A stretch of DNA of 64,000 nucleotides from Idiomarina sp. MD25a. Lineage in GTDB: Bacteria; Pseudomonadota; Gammaproteobacteria; Enterobacterales; Alteromonadaceae. The notes beneath the pieces were generated by a model. It did not search any database, had not been told where the DNA came from, and saw only the letters and a list, made by a program, of their open reading frames with translations. Every line of letters begins with the position of its first letter. The stretch's first letter is position 1. The DNA lies in assembly GCF_001870515.1 (NCBI RefSeq), contig NZ_MDGT01000005.1, positions 62,001 through 126,000 on the forward strand, in the 5' to 3' direction. Below, piece after piece: positions 40,921 to 51,673 of this stretch. Both the position numbers and the translations under genes were made by a program.

Positions 40921-40954
40921 AAAACCCGCGGGTGCAGAGCAGCCGCGGGCTTTT
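40921..40954. terminator. Intrinsic terminator after azurin
   Basis: CCCGCGG / CCGCGGG stem with an 11-base loop and T-rich runs on both sides. In the minus direction it follows azurin and precedes the RND adaptor, so the two are separate transcripts or joined only by read-through. Confidence 0.85.
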
Positions 40955-40974
40955 CTAACTCGCTTGGATTCAGA

Positions 40975-41424
40975 TTATTGAGTCAGTTTAAACTGACCTT
41001 TCATGATCGCCGAGTGACCTGGGAATGTGCAGTAGAACATATAGTCTCCATCTGCGCTCATTCCTTCAGTAGAAAAAGTCACACTCGTTGATTCACCGCC
41101 ACCGATAACATCAGTTGCAGCAATCACTTTATCCGAGTCAGGCACGTATTGGTTATCTAGGCCTGCCGACATACCTTGTTGCACCACTGACTGCATATCG
41201 CTTGATTTGCTCAACACCCAGTTGTGACCCATTACTTTCTTACCCATTTTGCCTGAGTGCTCTAAAGTAAGGGTTACTTCAGAACAGCTAGCAGGTACAG
41301 AAAGTTCACTTTTATCATAACGCATGTTATCCGTACCAGTGATTGTAAGTTCACATTCGTTAGCAAGTGCTGAGTTTGCGACTAACAACACCGAACCCGC
41401 GATTAAAGCTTTTAACAAACGCAT
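40975..41424 (-). CDS. Azurin, blue-copper electron carrier
   Basis: 149 residues from the ATG at 41424 (GAGAGG upstream; an earlier in-frame start would lack a signal-like N-terminus). Signal peptide to about residue 21 (SALA). The mature protein begins ECELTITGTDNM. Type-1 copper ligands are visible: His in VMGHNWV and Cys, His and Met in YCTFPGHSAIMKG. It carries electrons in the periplasm, for instance to peroxidases or oxidases. Confidence 0.95.
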   Translation of the reverse strand: MRLLKALIAGSVLLVANSALANECELTITGTDNMRYDKSELSVPASCSEVTLTLEHSGKMGKKVMGHNWVLSKSSDMQSVVQQGMSAGLDNQYVPDSDKVIAATDVIGGGESTSVTFSTEGMSADGDYMFYCTFPGHSAIMKGQFKLTQ

Positions 41425-41506
41425 TGCATTACCTCTCGTTTTGAGACCAAAATACACTCAGATCATACGCAATTGAGCTAAATTAGATTACTGAGTAAGC
41501 GATTTT

Positions 41507-42658
41507 ATGACAAAAAAGATAGATGACAGTTTTCAAACATCTCTCGCACAAGGGGGAGAGAACATTACACAACCTTTCAAGCCGATTATCCCGGGTATTT
41601 TTACATCAACGACCTATCAAAGAGATGAGGATAATCAATATCGTAGCGGAAGAGTCTATTCTCGCGCCGATAATCCGACTTACGATGCGCCGGAACAATT
41701 AATTGCTCAACTTGAGCATGCTGCCGACGCTAAATTATTTGCCTCGGGCATGGCCGCAGCAACCGCTGTATTTCAAGCACTCAAGCCCGGCGACACTGTG
41801 TTGGCACCCGACATCATGTATTGGGCACTACGTAATTGGTTAAAGGGTTTAGCAACCGATGCTGGACTTAACGTTCACTTTGTCGATATGACACAACTCG
41901 ATCAGGTGAAAAATAAAGTCGCGCAGCTCCAACCCAAACTGATTTGGCTCGAAACGCCCGGCAACCCGATGTGGACCGTGAGCGACATTCGCGCCATTGC
42001 CGATATTGCCAAGCAACACAACGCGCGCGTTGCAGTCGATTCAACCGTAGCCACACCGATACTAACACGTCCACTCGAGCTGGGCGCTGATATCGTTATG
42101 CATTCCGCGACTAAGTATCTAAACGGCCACTCTGACGTTATCGCCGGCGCACTGGCCACACGAGAAAACGATGATTTCTGGCAGCGTATTTTGGCAATAC
42201 GCGCACAAGGAGGCGCAGTACCGTCCCCTATGGATGCAGCTCAGCTATTACGCGGCATGCGTACTTTATTTTTGCGCGTGCGCGAAAGCTGTGACTCGGC
42301 CATGTTTCTCGCCCAACAACTGGAGCAACACCCCATGGTCAGTGAAGTGCTCTACCCAGGACTCCCCTCCTTTGCAGGTTATGAAATCGCCTGCAAACAG
42401 ATGGAAGGCGGCTTTGGCGGCATGCTGTCAATTCGGTTAGTTGGAGGCGAGCAACAAGCCGTCGGCACCGCAGCCAAAACACGTCTATGGCACCGCGCAA
42501 CTTCGCTTGGCGGTGTTGAGAGCCTCATTGAGCATCGTGCCAGTATTGAAGGGTCGGGCACGCCTGTACCCAACGACTTACTAAGATTGTCCGTCGGCAT
42601 TGAGCGTAAAGAAGATCTACTCGCCGATTTAGTTCATGCTATCGAGGCGTCAGCTTAA
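41507..42658 (+). CDS. PLP-dependent trans-sulfuration enzyme (cystathionine gamma-synthase/beta-lyase family)
   Basis: 383 residues of the Cys/Met metabolism PLP family. The cofactor Lys is in [13 protein letters not shown] (about residue 205), with [13 protein letters not shown] (about 50-62) and LETPGNP (about 147) also present. Family members make or split cystathionine, or work on homocysteine/methionine; motifs alone do not settle which. It has no methionine-pathway neighbours. It is divergent from azurin with 82 bases between. Confidence 0.88.
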   Translation: MTKKIDDSFQTSLAQGGENITQPFKPIIPGIFTSTTYQRDEDNQYRSGRVYSRADNPTYDAPEQLIAQLEHAADAKLFASGMAAATAVFQALKPGDTVLAPDIMYWALRNWLKGLATDAGLNVHFVDMTQLDQVKNKVAQLQPKLIWLETPGNPMWTVSDIRAIADIAKQHNARVAVDSTVATPILTRPLELGADIVMHSATKYLNGHSDVIAGALATRENDDFWQRILAIRAQGGAVPSPMDAAQLLRGMRTLFLRVRESCDSAMFLAQQLEQHPMVSEVLYPGLPSFAGYEIACKQMEGGFGGMLSIRLVGGEQQAVGTAAKTRLWHRATSLGGVESLIEHRASIEGSGTPVPNDLLRLSVGIERKEDLLADLVHAIEASA

Positions 42659-44346
42659 ATGCTGACGCGCTTGTAATGACGGTACTCAGGTGACCAGAAG
42701 TTTTTCTCAATACGTTGCTTGAGTACCTCATCGTCGATTTCGAGCGCAACGCCCTCTTCTTGTGCCACTTTCGCAACCGCAAAGGCAATGTCTTTACTCA
42801 ATTGAGCCAGCTCGGTGAAACCGGGTAATAAGTTCTTATTCTTACCGTTGGCACTCGGTGAGGCTTTCGCCAGCGTCTTACTTGCCACTCGGAACATCTC
42901 GTCACTGACACGCGTCGCCTTCACCGCGATAACACCTAAACCAATGCCCGGAAAGATATAGCTGTTATTACATTGCGCTATCGGATACGTGGTGCCTTCC
43001 CACTCAACTTCGCCGAATGGGCTGCCCGTTGCGACAATCGCTTTGCCCTGTGTCCACTTAATAACGTCATGAGGATGCGCTTCGACATGCTTCGACGGGT
43101 TCGATAGTGGGAAAATAATTGGCTGCTCAACGTAGCGTGCCATCGTGGTAATCACTTGTTCAGTGAATAACCCCGCCTGACCCGAAACACCAATCAATAC
43201 GTCTGGTTCAGCACAATGAATCACATCCAGTAGCGATGGATAATCACCACTATATTGCCACTCTTTCAGGCTATCAATCGGTTGCGCTAACGCCTGCTGG
43301 AAGTCACGTAAATCACTCATGCTATCAACCACTAAGCCATAGCGATCGACCATGAAAATCTGCTTTTTAGCTTGTTCTTCGCTCAGCCCTTCAGCAACCA
43401 TCTGAATCATCACTTGTTCAGCGATACCACAACCGGCCGACCCGGCGCCAACAAACACGACTTTCTGCTCACTCAGCTTTTTGCCTTTCTGGCGACACGC
43501 AGCGAGCAACGTACCGACTGTGACGGACGCCGTGCCTTGAATATCATCGTTGAAACAACACACTTCATCACGATAGCGACGAAGCAATGGCATTGCATTG
43601 GGCTGTGCGAAATCCTCAAACTGCAGCATCACACCCGGCCAACGCCGTGTCACCGCTTTAATGAATTTCTCTAAAAACTCATCGTACTGCTCTTGATTAA
43701 TGCGTTTGTGACGTGCGCCCATATACATTGGGTCATTCAGCAATTTTTCATTATTCGTGCCGACATCAAGCATCACTGGCAGCGTATAGGCTGGACTGAT
43801 ACCGCCACAGGCAGTGTATAGCGACAGCTTACCAATGGGGATCCCCATACCACCAATGCCTTGGTCACCCAAACCAAGAATACGTTCACCGTCGGTGACG
43901 ACGATAACTTTAACTTTTTGCTTAGTCGCATTGCGTAAAATGTCATCGAGCTGATCGCGTTCGGAATAGGAAATAAACAAGCCACGTGAACTGCGATAAA
44001 TATCAGAGAATTTTTCGCACGCATCGCCCACTGTAGGGGTATAAATGATCGGCATCATTTCTTCTAAATGATCGGTCAGCAAGCGATAAAATAAGGTTTC
44101 GTTGTTATCTTGAATGGCGCGCAAATAGATATGCTTATTAAGTGGAGTCTCAAAGCTTTTATACTGCATATAAGCACGTTCGGCCTGTTCTTCAATCGAT
44201 TCATAACGGGGCGGTAACAAGCCCGTTAGGTTAAATGCCGCTCGCTCTTCTTTACTAAACGCGCTGCCTTTATTCAGCAACGGAGTTTCTAACAACGATG
44301 GTCCCGCATAGGGAATATACAAAGGACGTTTTTGTTCGTCAGACAT
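42655..44346 (-). CDS. maeA: NAD-dependent malic enzyme
   Basis: 563 residues, the length of the SfcA/MaeA type. Contains [13 protein letters not shown] (about 100-112), [11 protein letters not shown], the catalytic region around [17 protein letters not shown], and the nucleotide loop [12 protein letters not shown]. It decarboxylates malate to pyruvate, useful when growing on acetate together with the glyoxylate shunt in this window. Its stop overlaps that of the PLP enzyme by 4 bases. Confidence 0.94.
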   Translation of the reverse strand: MSDEQKRPLYIPYAGPSLLETPLLNKGSAFSKEERAAFNLTGLLPPRYESIEEQAERAYMQYKSFETPLNKHIYLRAIQDNNETLFYRLLTDHLEEMMPIIYTPTVGDACEKFSDIYRSSRGLFISYSERDQLDDILRNATKQKVKVIVVTDGERILGLGDQGIGGMGIPIGKLSLYTACGGISPAYTLPVMLDVGTNNEKLLNDPMYMGARHKRINQEQYDEFLEKFIKAVTRRWPGVMLQFEDFAQPNAMPLLRRYRDEVCCFNDDIQGTASVTVGTLLAACRQKGKKLSEQKVVFVGAGSAGCGIAEQVMIQMVAEGLSEEQAKKQIFMVDRYGLVVDSMSDLRDFQQALAQPIDSLKEWQYSGDYPSLLDVIHCAEPDVLIGVSGQAGLFTEQVITTMARYVEQPIIFPLSNPSKHVEAHPHDVIKWTQGKAIVATGSPFGEVEWEGTTYPIAQCNNSYIFPGIGLGVIAVKATRVSDEMFRVASKTLAKASPSANGKNKNLLPGFTELAQLSKDIAFAVAKVAQEEGVALEIDDEVLKQRIEKNFWSPEYRHYKRVSI

Positions 44347-44544
44347 GCGCTCGGACTCCTAAACCAAGATAAATTGACTGCCGAGATGATAGCAGAAAAT
44401 CAAGCGGTTAGGTTGAACGAAACGCACGCTCTAAAAACAGGACTGACCAGATGCGGCTAATCCCCTATAAAAATAGATGAACTTATTCGACAATAAACCA
44501 GTATCTGATGCACAATAGATTAAATTTTTTAGAACTTAAGAGTT

Positions 44545-44952
44545 ATGGATAACCGTTCACTATCAGACGATGGCTTTTTAGAGTCCATCGCGCAGGGTCA
44601 GTTCAGCAGAGGTGATACTGATCATAATTGGCATTTAAGACTTGCTTGGATACATCTCAAGCGAGCCCCTTGGCCTATTGCCTTAGCTGAAGTAGTGTCC
44701 ACTTTGCGCGCTAATCAACACATCATGTCGCTCAATGAGCGTTATCACCACACCATCACGGTGGCAACGTTACGTATCATGAGTCAACGATTAAAAGAGC
44801 AGTCAAACTCAGACTTTGCAGATTTCGAACGCCAAAACGCCGACTTGGTTGCCAATTTGGCCGGAGTTCTAGCAGAGCATTACAAACCTGAAACACTGGA
44901 CTCACCGGCTGCTAGACGCACCTTTGTGAGCCCGGATAAGAAACCCCTTTAG
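44545..44952 (+). CDS. Conserved small cytosolic protein of unknown function
   Basis: 135 residues, helical, without signal or membrane segment. The DTDHNWHLRLAWIHLKR stretch (about 24-40) and a conserved-looking YHHTITVA (about 66-73) give two His/Trp-rich motifs that could bind metal or a cofactor, but I do not recognise the family with certainty. Convergent with the MAPEG gene (2 bases apart). Confidence 0.65.
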   Translation: MDNRSLSDDGFLESIAQGQFSRGDTDHNWHLRLAWIHLKRAPWPIALAEVVSTLRANQHIMSLNERYHHTITVATLRIMSQRLKEQSNSDFADFERQNADLVANLAGVLAEHYKPETLDSPAARRTFVSPDKKPL

Positions 44953-44954
44953 CC

Positions 44955-45377
44955 TTACTTCGTCACTAAGTGAACAAGCGTAAACACTAATAAAGCTACG
45001 TTAGCTACCCAACCCAACATAAAAAAGTAGCTACGCGGGCTCGGATTTTTGTTTGTCGCTATCACATAATAAAGAATCATGTGAAGAATACGCGCGACCG
45101 CAAAAAAGCCCGTCAGTAACGCGGTCCAAAACGGGTTGGCACCACTTAATACAGCTAAAAATACCGTGCCTAACATGACACTGAGGTTTTCGATACTGTT
45201 TTGGTGCGTGCGCCACGCTCTAAAGGTAAAACTTTCATGGCCTTGTTGCTGAGGCGGCTTGCCTGGAATAGCACCGTCTTCTTTTGCTTTCCTACCACTG
45301 GCAATCAACCATTGTAGTAGGACCGTTGCCAAGATCACTGCAAGGGCAATAAAGGTTCCATTGTACGCTTCAAACAT
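44955..45377 (-). CDS. MAPEG-family membrane protein
   Basis: 140 residues with four helices. The segment FRAWRTHQNSIENLSVML (about 52-69) is the MAPEG hallmark (RA..NxxE). Family members are glutathione-dependent membrane enzymes in eukaryotes; bacterial roles are unclear. GGAAGAG precedes the ATG. It lies 9 bases after murI, same strand, so it may be the distal gene of copA-murI-MAPEG. Confidence 0.87.
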   Translation of the reverse strand: MFEAYNGTFIALAVILATVLLQWLIASGRKAKEDGAIPGKPPQQQGHESFTFRAWRTHQNSIENLSVMLGTVFLAVLSGANPFWTALLTGFFAVARILHMILYYVIATNKNPSPRSYFFMLGWVANVALLVFTLVHLVTK

Positions 45378-45386
45378 GGCTCTTCC

Positions 45387-46133
45387 TTATAAGTTAAGTT
45401 GCCACCGTTTTGCCACCCGACGCACCGCTTCGACATTTTCTGAAGCGTGGATGGTTATCGGTGTTTCGTCAAACTGACGTTTTAAATCTAAATGCTGACT
45501 TAACCACTGTACCATTGCTTCGCCCGAATGGATCGTTTTTGCGCCACTGAAATATTCACTAATCGCATCGCTAATCAGTGGGAAGTGAGTACATCCTAAC
45601 AGCACAACGTCTGGGCGCTCTAGCGCGCTAAAGTAATGATCAAAGGTGGCATGTAAAATCGCGCCCTCGTAAAGTTCCTCCTCGACAATCGGCACAAACA
45701 ACGGCGTCGCCATCGCCGTGGCATGCTCAAAACCAAGCTGCTTTATACGCCGTTGGTATTCGCCCGATTGAATCGTCGAACGTGTTGCAATCACCAGTAC
45801 CTGGCTGTCATGGTTGACTTCAGTTGCTTGTTCAAGCGCCATTACGCCGGGTTCTAACACCCCATACACCGGTTTATTAGAAAACTTCTGCATGGTTTCC
45901 AGCGCCACTACACTGACCGTATTACAAGCAACGATTAAGGCATCGACATCGGTACCGTTAAAAAACTCGACCGCCTCGAGTGCGTAGCGAGTCACCGTAT
46001 TACTGTCCTTACTGCCGTAAGGTACGCGCGCCGTGTCACCAAAATAGAGCAACTCGGAAAAATACCGGCTCCGTTGCAGTGAGCGAGCGACAGTCAGACC
46101 GCCCACCCCGCTATCAAAAACGCCTAACTTCAC
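45387..46133 (-). CDS. murI: Glutamate racemase
   Basis: 248 residues with both catalytic cysteines in context: ACNTVSV (about residue 70) and GCTHFPLI (about 180), plus the N-terminal DSGVGGLTVA. It provides D-glutamate for peptidoglycan. The start is GTG at 46133, with AAGGAG 5 bases upstream. It follows the copper ATPase after 9 bases. Confidence 0.94.
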   Translation of the reverse strand: MKLGVFDSGVGGLTVARSLQRSRYFSELLYFGDTARVPYGSKDSNTVTRYALEAVEFFNGTDVDALIVACNTVSVVALETMQKFSNKPVYGVLEPGVMALEQATEVNHDSQVLVIATRSTIQSGEYQRRIKQLGFEHATAMATPLFVPIVEEELYEGAILHATFDHYFSALERPDVVLLGCTHFPLISDAISEYFSGAKTIHSGEAMVQWLSQHLDLKRQFDETPITIHASENVEAVRRVAKRWQLNL

Positions 46134-46142
46134 TGAGGCTCC

Positions 46143-48386
46143 TTACAAAGTAATACGTTTAAGACGTAACGCATTAGAAATAACAAAGACACTTGAGAGC
46201 GCCATAGCGCCTGCGGCTAGCATCGGTGACAGAGTAATCCCCCAAAACGGGTACAATAAGCCCGCCGCCACTGGAATCAACGCCGTATTGTAGGCGAACG
46301 CCCAGAATAAATTTTGACGGATATTGCGCATGGTCTGACGCGAGAGACTGAATGCATTACGCACGCCGTTCAAATCATCAGACATCATCACTACATCGGC
46401 ACTTTCGATCGCCACGTCTGTACCTGTTCCAACGGCAATACCAATGTCGGCGGACGCCAGTGCGGGCGCATCATTAATACCGTCGCCAACGAAAATTAAC
46501 TTACCATACTGAGCTTGCAGCTTTTCTACCGCAGCCACTTTGCCATCGGGCTTAACTCCGGCTACCACGTCACTGATACCGAGTTCTTTTGCCACTCTTT
46601 GCGCGGTCGCCTCGGCATCGCCCGTAACCATCGCGGTGCGTATGTTCTGTTCCGCTAAATGCTCAATCAAAGCCTTGGCCGAAGGTCGAATAGGATCAGC
46701 GACCGAGAACACCGCGGCTAACTGACCATCAATGGCTACATACAGCGGCGTTTGCCCATTACGTTCAATGGTTTGAGTTTGTTGCCGGGTACTGTCGACT
46801 GCAACCGATTGCTCATCCATTAAGGTACGTGAGCCGACCAATAACGTACGACCATCAACCTTACCCTCAACGCCAAGCCCCGCTAGGGCATTAAAACTCT
46901 CCGGCTGGGTCAACGGCTTGTTTTGTGCTTCAGCGTAATTAACTAACGCCTGAGCCGTTGGGTGCTCTGAGCGTTGCTCTAGACTCGCCGCTAGCATTAA
47001 CGCATCATCATCATCACCTTGTATTGCTTCCCAGGTCACCACCTCTGGGTGTCCTGCGGTCAGCGTTCCAGTCTTATCAAATACTACAATACGCGCGTTC
47101 TCAATTTGCTGTAACGCACTGCCTTGTCGAAACAACACGCCCTCATCGGCACCTCGCCCGGTGCCAACCATGATCGAAGTCGGTGTGGCAAGCCCCATGG
47201 CACAAGGGCAGGCAATGATGAGTACCGCGACTGCGTTAATTAAGGCAAACGTGAGCGCGTTGTCGCCTTTAGCAAAGAACCACACCAAAAAGGTTAATGC
47301 CGCCGCCGCCATAACCGCTGGGACAAACCACAGCGTGATGCGGTTAACGGTATCTTGAATAGGTAGCTTCGCGCCTTGTGCTTGTTCAACCATGCGGATA
47401 ATTTGCGCCAGCACCGTGGTTTCACCTATCGCAGTCGCCTTAAAGCGAAAACTCCCCTGCTGATTAATGGTTCCGCCAACCACCTTATCGCCCGTTTCTT
47501 TTGCCACCGGCTCGGCCTCGCCGGTAATCATCGACTCATTCACATAACTGTCGCCACTCACGATGGTGCCATCGACAGGCACCTGCTCGCCCGGACGTAC
47601 TTCGATAATATCGCCTTTACTCAGTGACTTAATATCAACAGTCTCGCTGCTCTCGTCGTCACTGACACGACGCGCCGTTTTGCTTTGTAAGTTCAATAAG
47701 CGTTTAATCGCATCGGACGTGTGACTTTTCGCTCGCGCTTCTAAAAAGCGCCCAGCCAAAATCAACGTCACTATCACTGCGGAGGCTTCAAAGTAGACAT
47801 TCACCGCATGCGCAGGAAGCCACTGCGGCATTAGCGTGGCAACGACGGAGTAACCCCAGGCAGCCGTCGCACCCAGCACGACAAGTGAATTCATATCAGG
47901 GGCACGACGCAACAGCGCTGGAATACCTATTTGATAAAAGCGACGACCGGGCCATGCCAACACCACCGTTGTCAGCAACATTTGTATCCAAAAATTGGTG
48001 GTTTGGCCTAAGCTGGAATCAACCCACTCACCAAATGCTGGGATCAAATGGCTACCCATCGCAATAACAAAAACGGGCAAGGTAAACAGCACAGCAATGA
48101 CCAGATCGCGTTTTAGTTGTTTAAATTCGTTCGCCTTTTGCTGCTCTTGTCGCGCCATTTCCGCCTCACGATCGACAATCGCATGAGCGTCATAGCCTGC
48201 GTCCCTTATCGCCTGAATCGCATCCTCTTGCGACGCTGTGACTAGCGTCATTTCCGCGGCATCAGAGGCTAAGTTAACACTGACATCCTCAATACCTTTG
48301 ACACCATTTAACGCCTTATCGACGCGACTCGCACAGGAGCCGCAGTTCATTCCTTCGACCGATAAACGTATTTGTGTGCGTGCCAT
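46143..48386 (-). CDS. copA: Cu(I)-exporting P-type ATPase
   Basis: 747 residues. One N-terminal heavy-metal domain ([15 protein letters not shown], Cys pair about 15-18), eight helices, the copper channel CPC in [11 protein letters not shown], phosphorylation site DKTGTLT, and [10 protein letters not shown]. It pumps Cu(I) from cytosol to periplasm, complementing the periplasmic CopA oxidase and DUF411 protein at the window start. Only one metal-binding domain where many relatives have two. GAGGGC upstream supports the ATG. No CueR-type regulator is adjacent. Confidence 0.95.
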   Translation of the reverse strand: MARTQIRLSVEGMNCGSCASRVDKALNGVKGIEDVSVNLASDAAEMTLVTASQEDAIQAIRDAGYDAHAIVDREAEMARQEQQKANEFKQLKRDLVIAVLFTLPVFVIAMGSHLIPAFGEWVDSSLGQTTNFWIQMLLTTVVLAWPGRRFYQIGIPALLRRAPDMNSLVVLGATAAWGYSVVATLMPQWLPAHAVNVYFEASAVIVTLILAGRFLEARAKSHTSDAIKRLLNLQSKTARRVSDDESSETVDIKSLSKGDIIEVRPGEQVPVDGTIVSGDSYVNESMITGEAEPVAKETGDKVVGGTINQQGSFRFKATAIGETTVLAQIIRMVEQAQGAKLPIQDTVNRITLWFVPAVMAAAALTFLVWFFAKGDNALTFALINAVAVLIIACPCAMGLATPTSIMVGTGRGADEGVLFRQGSALQQIENARIVVFDKTGTLTAGHPEVVTWEAIQGDDDDALMLAASLEQRSEHPTAQALVNYAEAQNKPLTQPESFNALAGLGVEGKVDGRTLLVGSRTLMDEQSVAVDSTRQQTQTIERNGQTPLYVAIDGQLAAVFSVADPIRPSAKALIEHLAEQNIRTAMVTGDAEATAQRVAKELGISDVVAGVKPDGKVAAVEKLQAQYGKLIFVGDGINDAPALASADIGIAVGTGTDVAIESADVVMMSDDLNGVRNAFSLSRQTMRNIRQNLFWAFAYNTALIPVAAGLLYPFWGITLSPMLAAGAMALSSVFVISNALRLKRITL

Positions 48387-48394
48387 ACTGCCCT

Positions 48395-49030
48395 CTATTC
48401 GTTCGAGGAGTGTTTACGGGTGATTCCAAGTAGTAGCCAGAATACAGCTAACTGGGCAATTTCGAGGTACCGTTGAATTGCGCCTCGAACGGGCTCGAGG
48501 TTTTCGGTTGGCATGATGAAAAAGCCTAATCCGATAATGATCGCCAATAACACAAAAACAATTCGCAACGCCCAATGCGCGCGAGGGGTAAAGGCGAGCA
48601 ACAACGTACCGGCGGCAAAGCCCAAGTAACTTAGAATACCGATCCAATTGTGAATCGTCTGCGATGCCGAACCGTCAATCGGACAACCGGCATCGCAAGG
48701 CGCAAGCGCTGCGCCCAAATAAGCAAAGGGGTAAAAGAACAGTAATGCGTAGCCGAGTGCACTGATACCCTCAACACGTACTCGGCTACGCGCAGACACC
48801 AAGAAACTTAACACCACAATCGCAAAGGGTACAAAGCCGACCCAGCCCAGCACGCCAGCTGCCGTTGTGCCGGTGGCATTAATTTCGCTGATGTACTGGC
48901 TCATGTGGCTGTAATCGGGCTTAACCCAGCTTGCCACCAACAATAATCCCAGCCAAAAAATCGATACCACCACCAGTTGTGGCATCATCGCTTGGTTTGC
49001 GGACGTGTGATCGGGTGTTGATGTCTGCAC
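48395..49030 (-). CDS. DUF998-family membrane protein
   Basis: 211 residues with about six helices. [18 protein letters not shown] after the first helix is the DUF998 hallmark, and CDAGCPI lies in a loop. Function unknown. The start is GTG at 49030, preceded by AAGGAG. It sits 8 bases before copA and 9 after ybjQ, apparently in one operon. Confidence 0.85.
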   Translation of the reverse strand: MQTSTPDHTSANQAMMPQLVVVSIFWLGLLLVASWVKPDYSHMSQYISEINATGTTAAGVLGWVGFVPFAIVVLSFLVSARSRVRVEGISALGYALLFFYPFAYLGAALAPCDAGCPIDGSASQTIHNWIGILSYLGFAAGTLLLAFTPRAHWALRIVFVLLAIIIGLGFFIMPTENLEPVRGAIQRYLEIAQLAVFWLLLGITRKHSSNE

Positions 49031-49039
49031 TATTGCTCC

Positions 49040-49363
49040 TTATTTTTTAAGTTTAACGGCGGTACCGCTGACGCTGACCATCATCATAGCACCTTTTTGA
49101 CCAACCACTTCATAGTCGATATCAATGCCAATCACCGCATCAGCGCCTAATAACTTGGCTTTTTCTTCAACCTCTGCAAACGCAATTTCGCGCGCGCGAG
49201 TCATTTCACGTTCATAAGCGCCAGCGCGTCCGCCGACGATATCGCGTACCGCACCAAAAATATCTTTGAATACATTGGCACCTAAGATCGCCTCACCTAC
49301 CACAATATCGAGATACTGTTCTACTTCATGACCTTGGATAGTTGCGGTTGTTGTTTTTATCAT
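49040..49363 (-). CDS. YbjQ/UPF0145-family protein
   Basis: 107 residues with the family core [30 protein letters not shown] and [16 protein letters not shown]. The fold is a small pentameric alpha/beta domain sometimes called heavy-metal-binding, though metal binding is unproved. GGAG 7 bases upstream. It leads the ybjQ-DUF998-copA-murI run; copper context is suggestive. Confidence 0.88.
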   Translation of the reverse strand: MIKTTTATIQGHEVEQYLDIVVGEAILGANVFKDIFGAVRDIVGGRAGAYEREMTRAREIAFAEVEEKAKLLGADAVIGIDIDYEVVGQKGAMMMVSVSGTAVKLKK

Positions 49364-49477
49364 GTCATTCTCCTTCGAGTTGTCTGGAATAATCCTAACG
49401 AATCCTATTTCGAACTGACAATTAAATCGATACTATAGTTGTAACGATAAGTGTCCTCTTTTTATAACAGGTGTGCA

Positions 49478-50224
49478 ATGTTTCGAGTGCTAGGCAGTAG
49501 CGGTGGGCTCAGCGGTAACCCGCAAAAAGGCTCAACCTGCATCCAATTAAACGGTGAAACGCTCATCGATGCCGGAACTGGCTTATCGTCGTTACAACTC
49601 AGCGAGATGAAAGCCATTCGCCATATCTTTTTGACCCATGCCCACATGGATCATATAGCGGCGCTCCCCACCTTCGTAAGTAACCTGTTTGACCAAAGTC
49701 GTTTACCGCTCAAAGTGTATGGCCTCTCCCATAGCTTAGAGCGCCTTAAACAGCATATTTTTAATAATGATATTTGGCCCGACTTTACTCAGGTGCAAGA
49801 TAATGGCACGCCCATGCTCGAGTTAGTGGAGATTAAGCCAGGCCAGGTCATTGAGCATCAAGGCATGACGCTCACCGCGTTCGAAGTGCCACACGCCATA
49901 CCCACCATTGGGTACGCAGTACAACAACCCAAAGTCAGTGAACACTCACATTTTGTGTTTTGTGCCGACTGCATCGTGACCGACGCCCTTGTCTCAAAGC
50001 TCAACGAATTCCCCCCCATTAGCACACTGATGGTGGAATGTTCGTTCCCTGACAGGCTCGAAGAAGTGGCAATCAAAACCCAGCACATGACCCCGTCATT
50101 AGTTAGCCGCCTATTAGAGCAACTCGAAAAGCCGCCACACAGCGTCTGGATAACACATCTCAAACCCAGCTATGAGGAAGAGCTCCGCGACGTTTTGCGC
50201 GCAGAGCCCTGGCATGTGCTTTAG
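49478..50224 (+). CDS. Metallo-beta-lactamase-fold hydrolase (cAMP phosphodiesterase class II/RNase Z-like)
   Basis: 248 residues. The metal motif THAHMDHIAALP (about residue 55-66), EVPHAIPTIGY and CADC give the ligand set of MBL hydrolases. The layout, an N-terminal FRVLGSSGG then an all-domain MBL, resembles class II 3',5'-cyclic-nucleotide phosphodiesterases. The ATG at 49478 is chosen since the fold starts at once there. Adjoins the RlpA gene tail to tail. Confidence 0.82.
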   Translation: MFRVLGSSGGLSGNPQKGSTCIQLNGETLIDAGTGLSSLQLSEMKAIRHIFLTHAHMDHIAALPTFVSNLFDQSRLPLKVYGLSHSLERLKQHIFNNDIWPDFTQVQDNGTPMLELVEIKPGQVIEHQGMTLTAFEVPHAIPTIGYAVQQPKVSEHSHFVFCADCIVTDALVSKLNEFPPISTLMVECSFPDRLEEVAIKTQHMTPSLVSRLLEQLEKPPHSVWITHLKPSYEEELRDVLRAEPWHVL

Positions 50225-50605
50225 TTAGTCAGTAATCACTTGCATTTTTACATCAATGATACCGACATCGAGGTCAGCGATTTCGCCAAAAGCGGAACGT
50301 GAAAGATCAATAATACGTCCTTTGATAAAGGGGCCCCGGTCATTGATCTTCACCACCACTGACTCACCATTAGCGAGATTGGTCACACGCACCAAGGCGC
50401 CGAACGGCAAGGTTTTATGCGCCGCGGTATCGTCAAAATGGCTGTAACGCTCGCCACTGGCGGTGGTGCGAAATTGATACTTCATCGCATAATAAGACGC
50501 CTTACCAGTCTCTACCTGACCCACCAAATGCGCTGGGCTATGCTTTGGAATAGAACTACACGCCGACATCAATAGCGACACCATACCAAGCCATACGTAT
50601 TTCAT
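50225..50605 (-). CDS. RlpA-like septal-ring lipoprotein (DPBB domain)
   Basis: 126 residues from the ATG at 50605 (GGAG 7 bases upstream). Lipobox near LLMSAC (Cys about residue 16) and a double-psi beta-barrel with GKASYYA, ASGERY and VKINDRGPF, including the catalytic-type Asp. RlpA proteins are septal lytic transglycosylases. No SPOR domain, so it is a short form. Last core gene before the island. Confidence 0.88.
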   Translation of the reverse strand: MKYVWLGMVSLLMSACSSIPKHSPAHLVGQVETGKASYYAMKYQFRTTASGERYSHFDDTAAHKTLPFGALVRVTNLANGESVVVKINDRGPFIKGRIIDLSRSAFGEIADLDVGIIDVKMQVITD

Positions 50606-50708
50606 TATTATCTCCACTTAATTGAACCGCACGTAGCATACGCGATTCCATCAACGGCTTCTGTAAAGGCCCGGTAAGGTTTATGCAAAGCTCTGCGTCC
50701 GGCATAAG

Positions 50709-50736
50709 AAAAGCGAACCCGGAGGTTCGCTTTTTT
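50709..50736. terminator. Strong terminator at the core/island border
   Basis: Perfect 11-base stem (AAAAGCGAACC / GGTTCGCTTTT), loop CGGA, then more T. It works in either direction and sits upstream of rlpA and downstream of the HNH gene. Confidence 0.88.
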
Positions 50737-50766
50737 GGTTGATTGGAACAAAAATTTATTGTTATG

Positions 50767-50837
50767 AAATAAGTCGTTTAATCACACTCTTTGATTTTAA
50801 ACTCTTCAAGAGACTTCGATATTAAATAAGTCGTTTA
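50767..50837. repeat. Direct repeat of 14 bases at the left island edge
   Basis: AAATAAGTCGTTTA occurs at 50767-50780 and 50824-50837. Its 11-base core (TAAGTCGTTTA) recurs at 59596-59606. It could be a partial attachment site, a duplicated promoter element or chance; no integrase gene is visible. Confidence 0.5.
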
Positions 50838-50876
50838 TAGAGTTTCTTGTTCTTCTCGCAGTCGAAAAACCTTAGC

Positions 50877-51611
50877 TTATGATTTTTCTAATTGTTCCTT
50901 TATTTCGTCGACACTATAGGCAGGTTTTCTCCGATGTATCATCGAATGGCAATTTGGACATACTGGCTTGAGATCGCGAACAGGATCTATAACGTACTCT
51001 CTCCCAATGATCGATAACTCCAACTCATGATGAACGTGAATGAAGTCTCTTCCAATTTCCCCATAGATACTTAGAAAGTCGAATCCGCAAATAAAGCAGT
51101 AACAGCCATAGTGCTCAATACATTGTGCCCTAGCAACCGGGTTCCTCTCGTAAATGTTGACATGTACGCTTCGTACCTTACCCTCGCGAAGCTCTACAGT
51201 TTCATTAACTTCATCAGGAAAGATGTAATCATCATTTGTAGAGACTTGAGCTTGTCGAGACAACTCCTCATAAATTTCTTTGCCTTTGATTACGCTAGAA
51301 TTACCAACCGTCTCGTAATAGTCAATGTGCTGCCGAAGGGAGGACAACGCATTTAGTAGCTTGTCCCTCCCGTTTTCTTTAAATATCATTTCCAAATAGT
51401 AACGAGTCGCAGCCGCGTTCGTTGTTCGAGTAAATCGCTTACCCTCGATCAAGTTCCGATAACTATATATGTAATCGACAGCCGAATTTGGATTCATACC
51501 ATTACACGTTTCAAGGATTTCTATCCCTCGCGTCATTGAGATGTATCCTCTATGAACGCGCTTTGCGACATCGTATGCAGCCTCTATTGTTTTTCTGTCT
51601 ATTTTAGGCAT
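50877..51611 (-). CDS. HNH endonuclease (McrA-like, anti-phage type)
   Basis: 244 residues. The helical N-terminus (about 1-100) is uncharacterised; the C-terminus (about 170-235) is an HNH nuclease with the zinc Cys pairs CFICG and CPNC, and HVHHELE...DPVRDLKPVCPNCHSMIH carrying the catalytic His. It is likely a DNA-cleaving, modification-dependent restriction protein, inferred from the family. It lies 62 bases after the DUF4917 gene on the same strand and ends the four-gene run. No clear ribosome site before the ATG. Confidence 0.85.
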   Translation of the reverse strand: MPKIDRKTIEAAYDVAKRVHRGYISMTRGIEILETCNGMNPNSAVDYIYSYRNLIEGKRFTRTTNAAATRYYLEMIFKENGRDKLLNALSSLRQHIDYYETVGNSSVIKGKEIYEELSRQAQVSTNDDYIFPDEVNETVELREGKVRSVHVNIYERNPVARAQCIEHYGCYCFICGFDFLSIYGEIGRDFIHVHHELELSIIGREYVIDPVRDLKPVCPNCHSMIHRRKPAYSVDEIKEQLEKS

Positions 51612-51673
51612 ATAGATACACTCAACGATTGATGGGAGTAGATAAGGTCAATAATACCCATGTTGAGCACCTG

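Noticed and set aside
47376-47627. Plus-strand ORF within copA
   Set aside because: Antisense shadow; copA has all P-type ATPase motifs in frame.
50618-50706. Possible tRNA or small RNA end serving as island attachment site
   Set aside because: No cloverleaf, T-arm or CCA could be drawn; only a terminator is clear.
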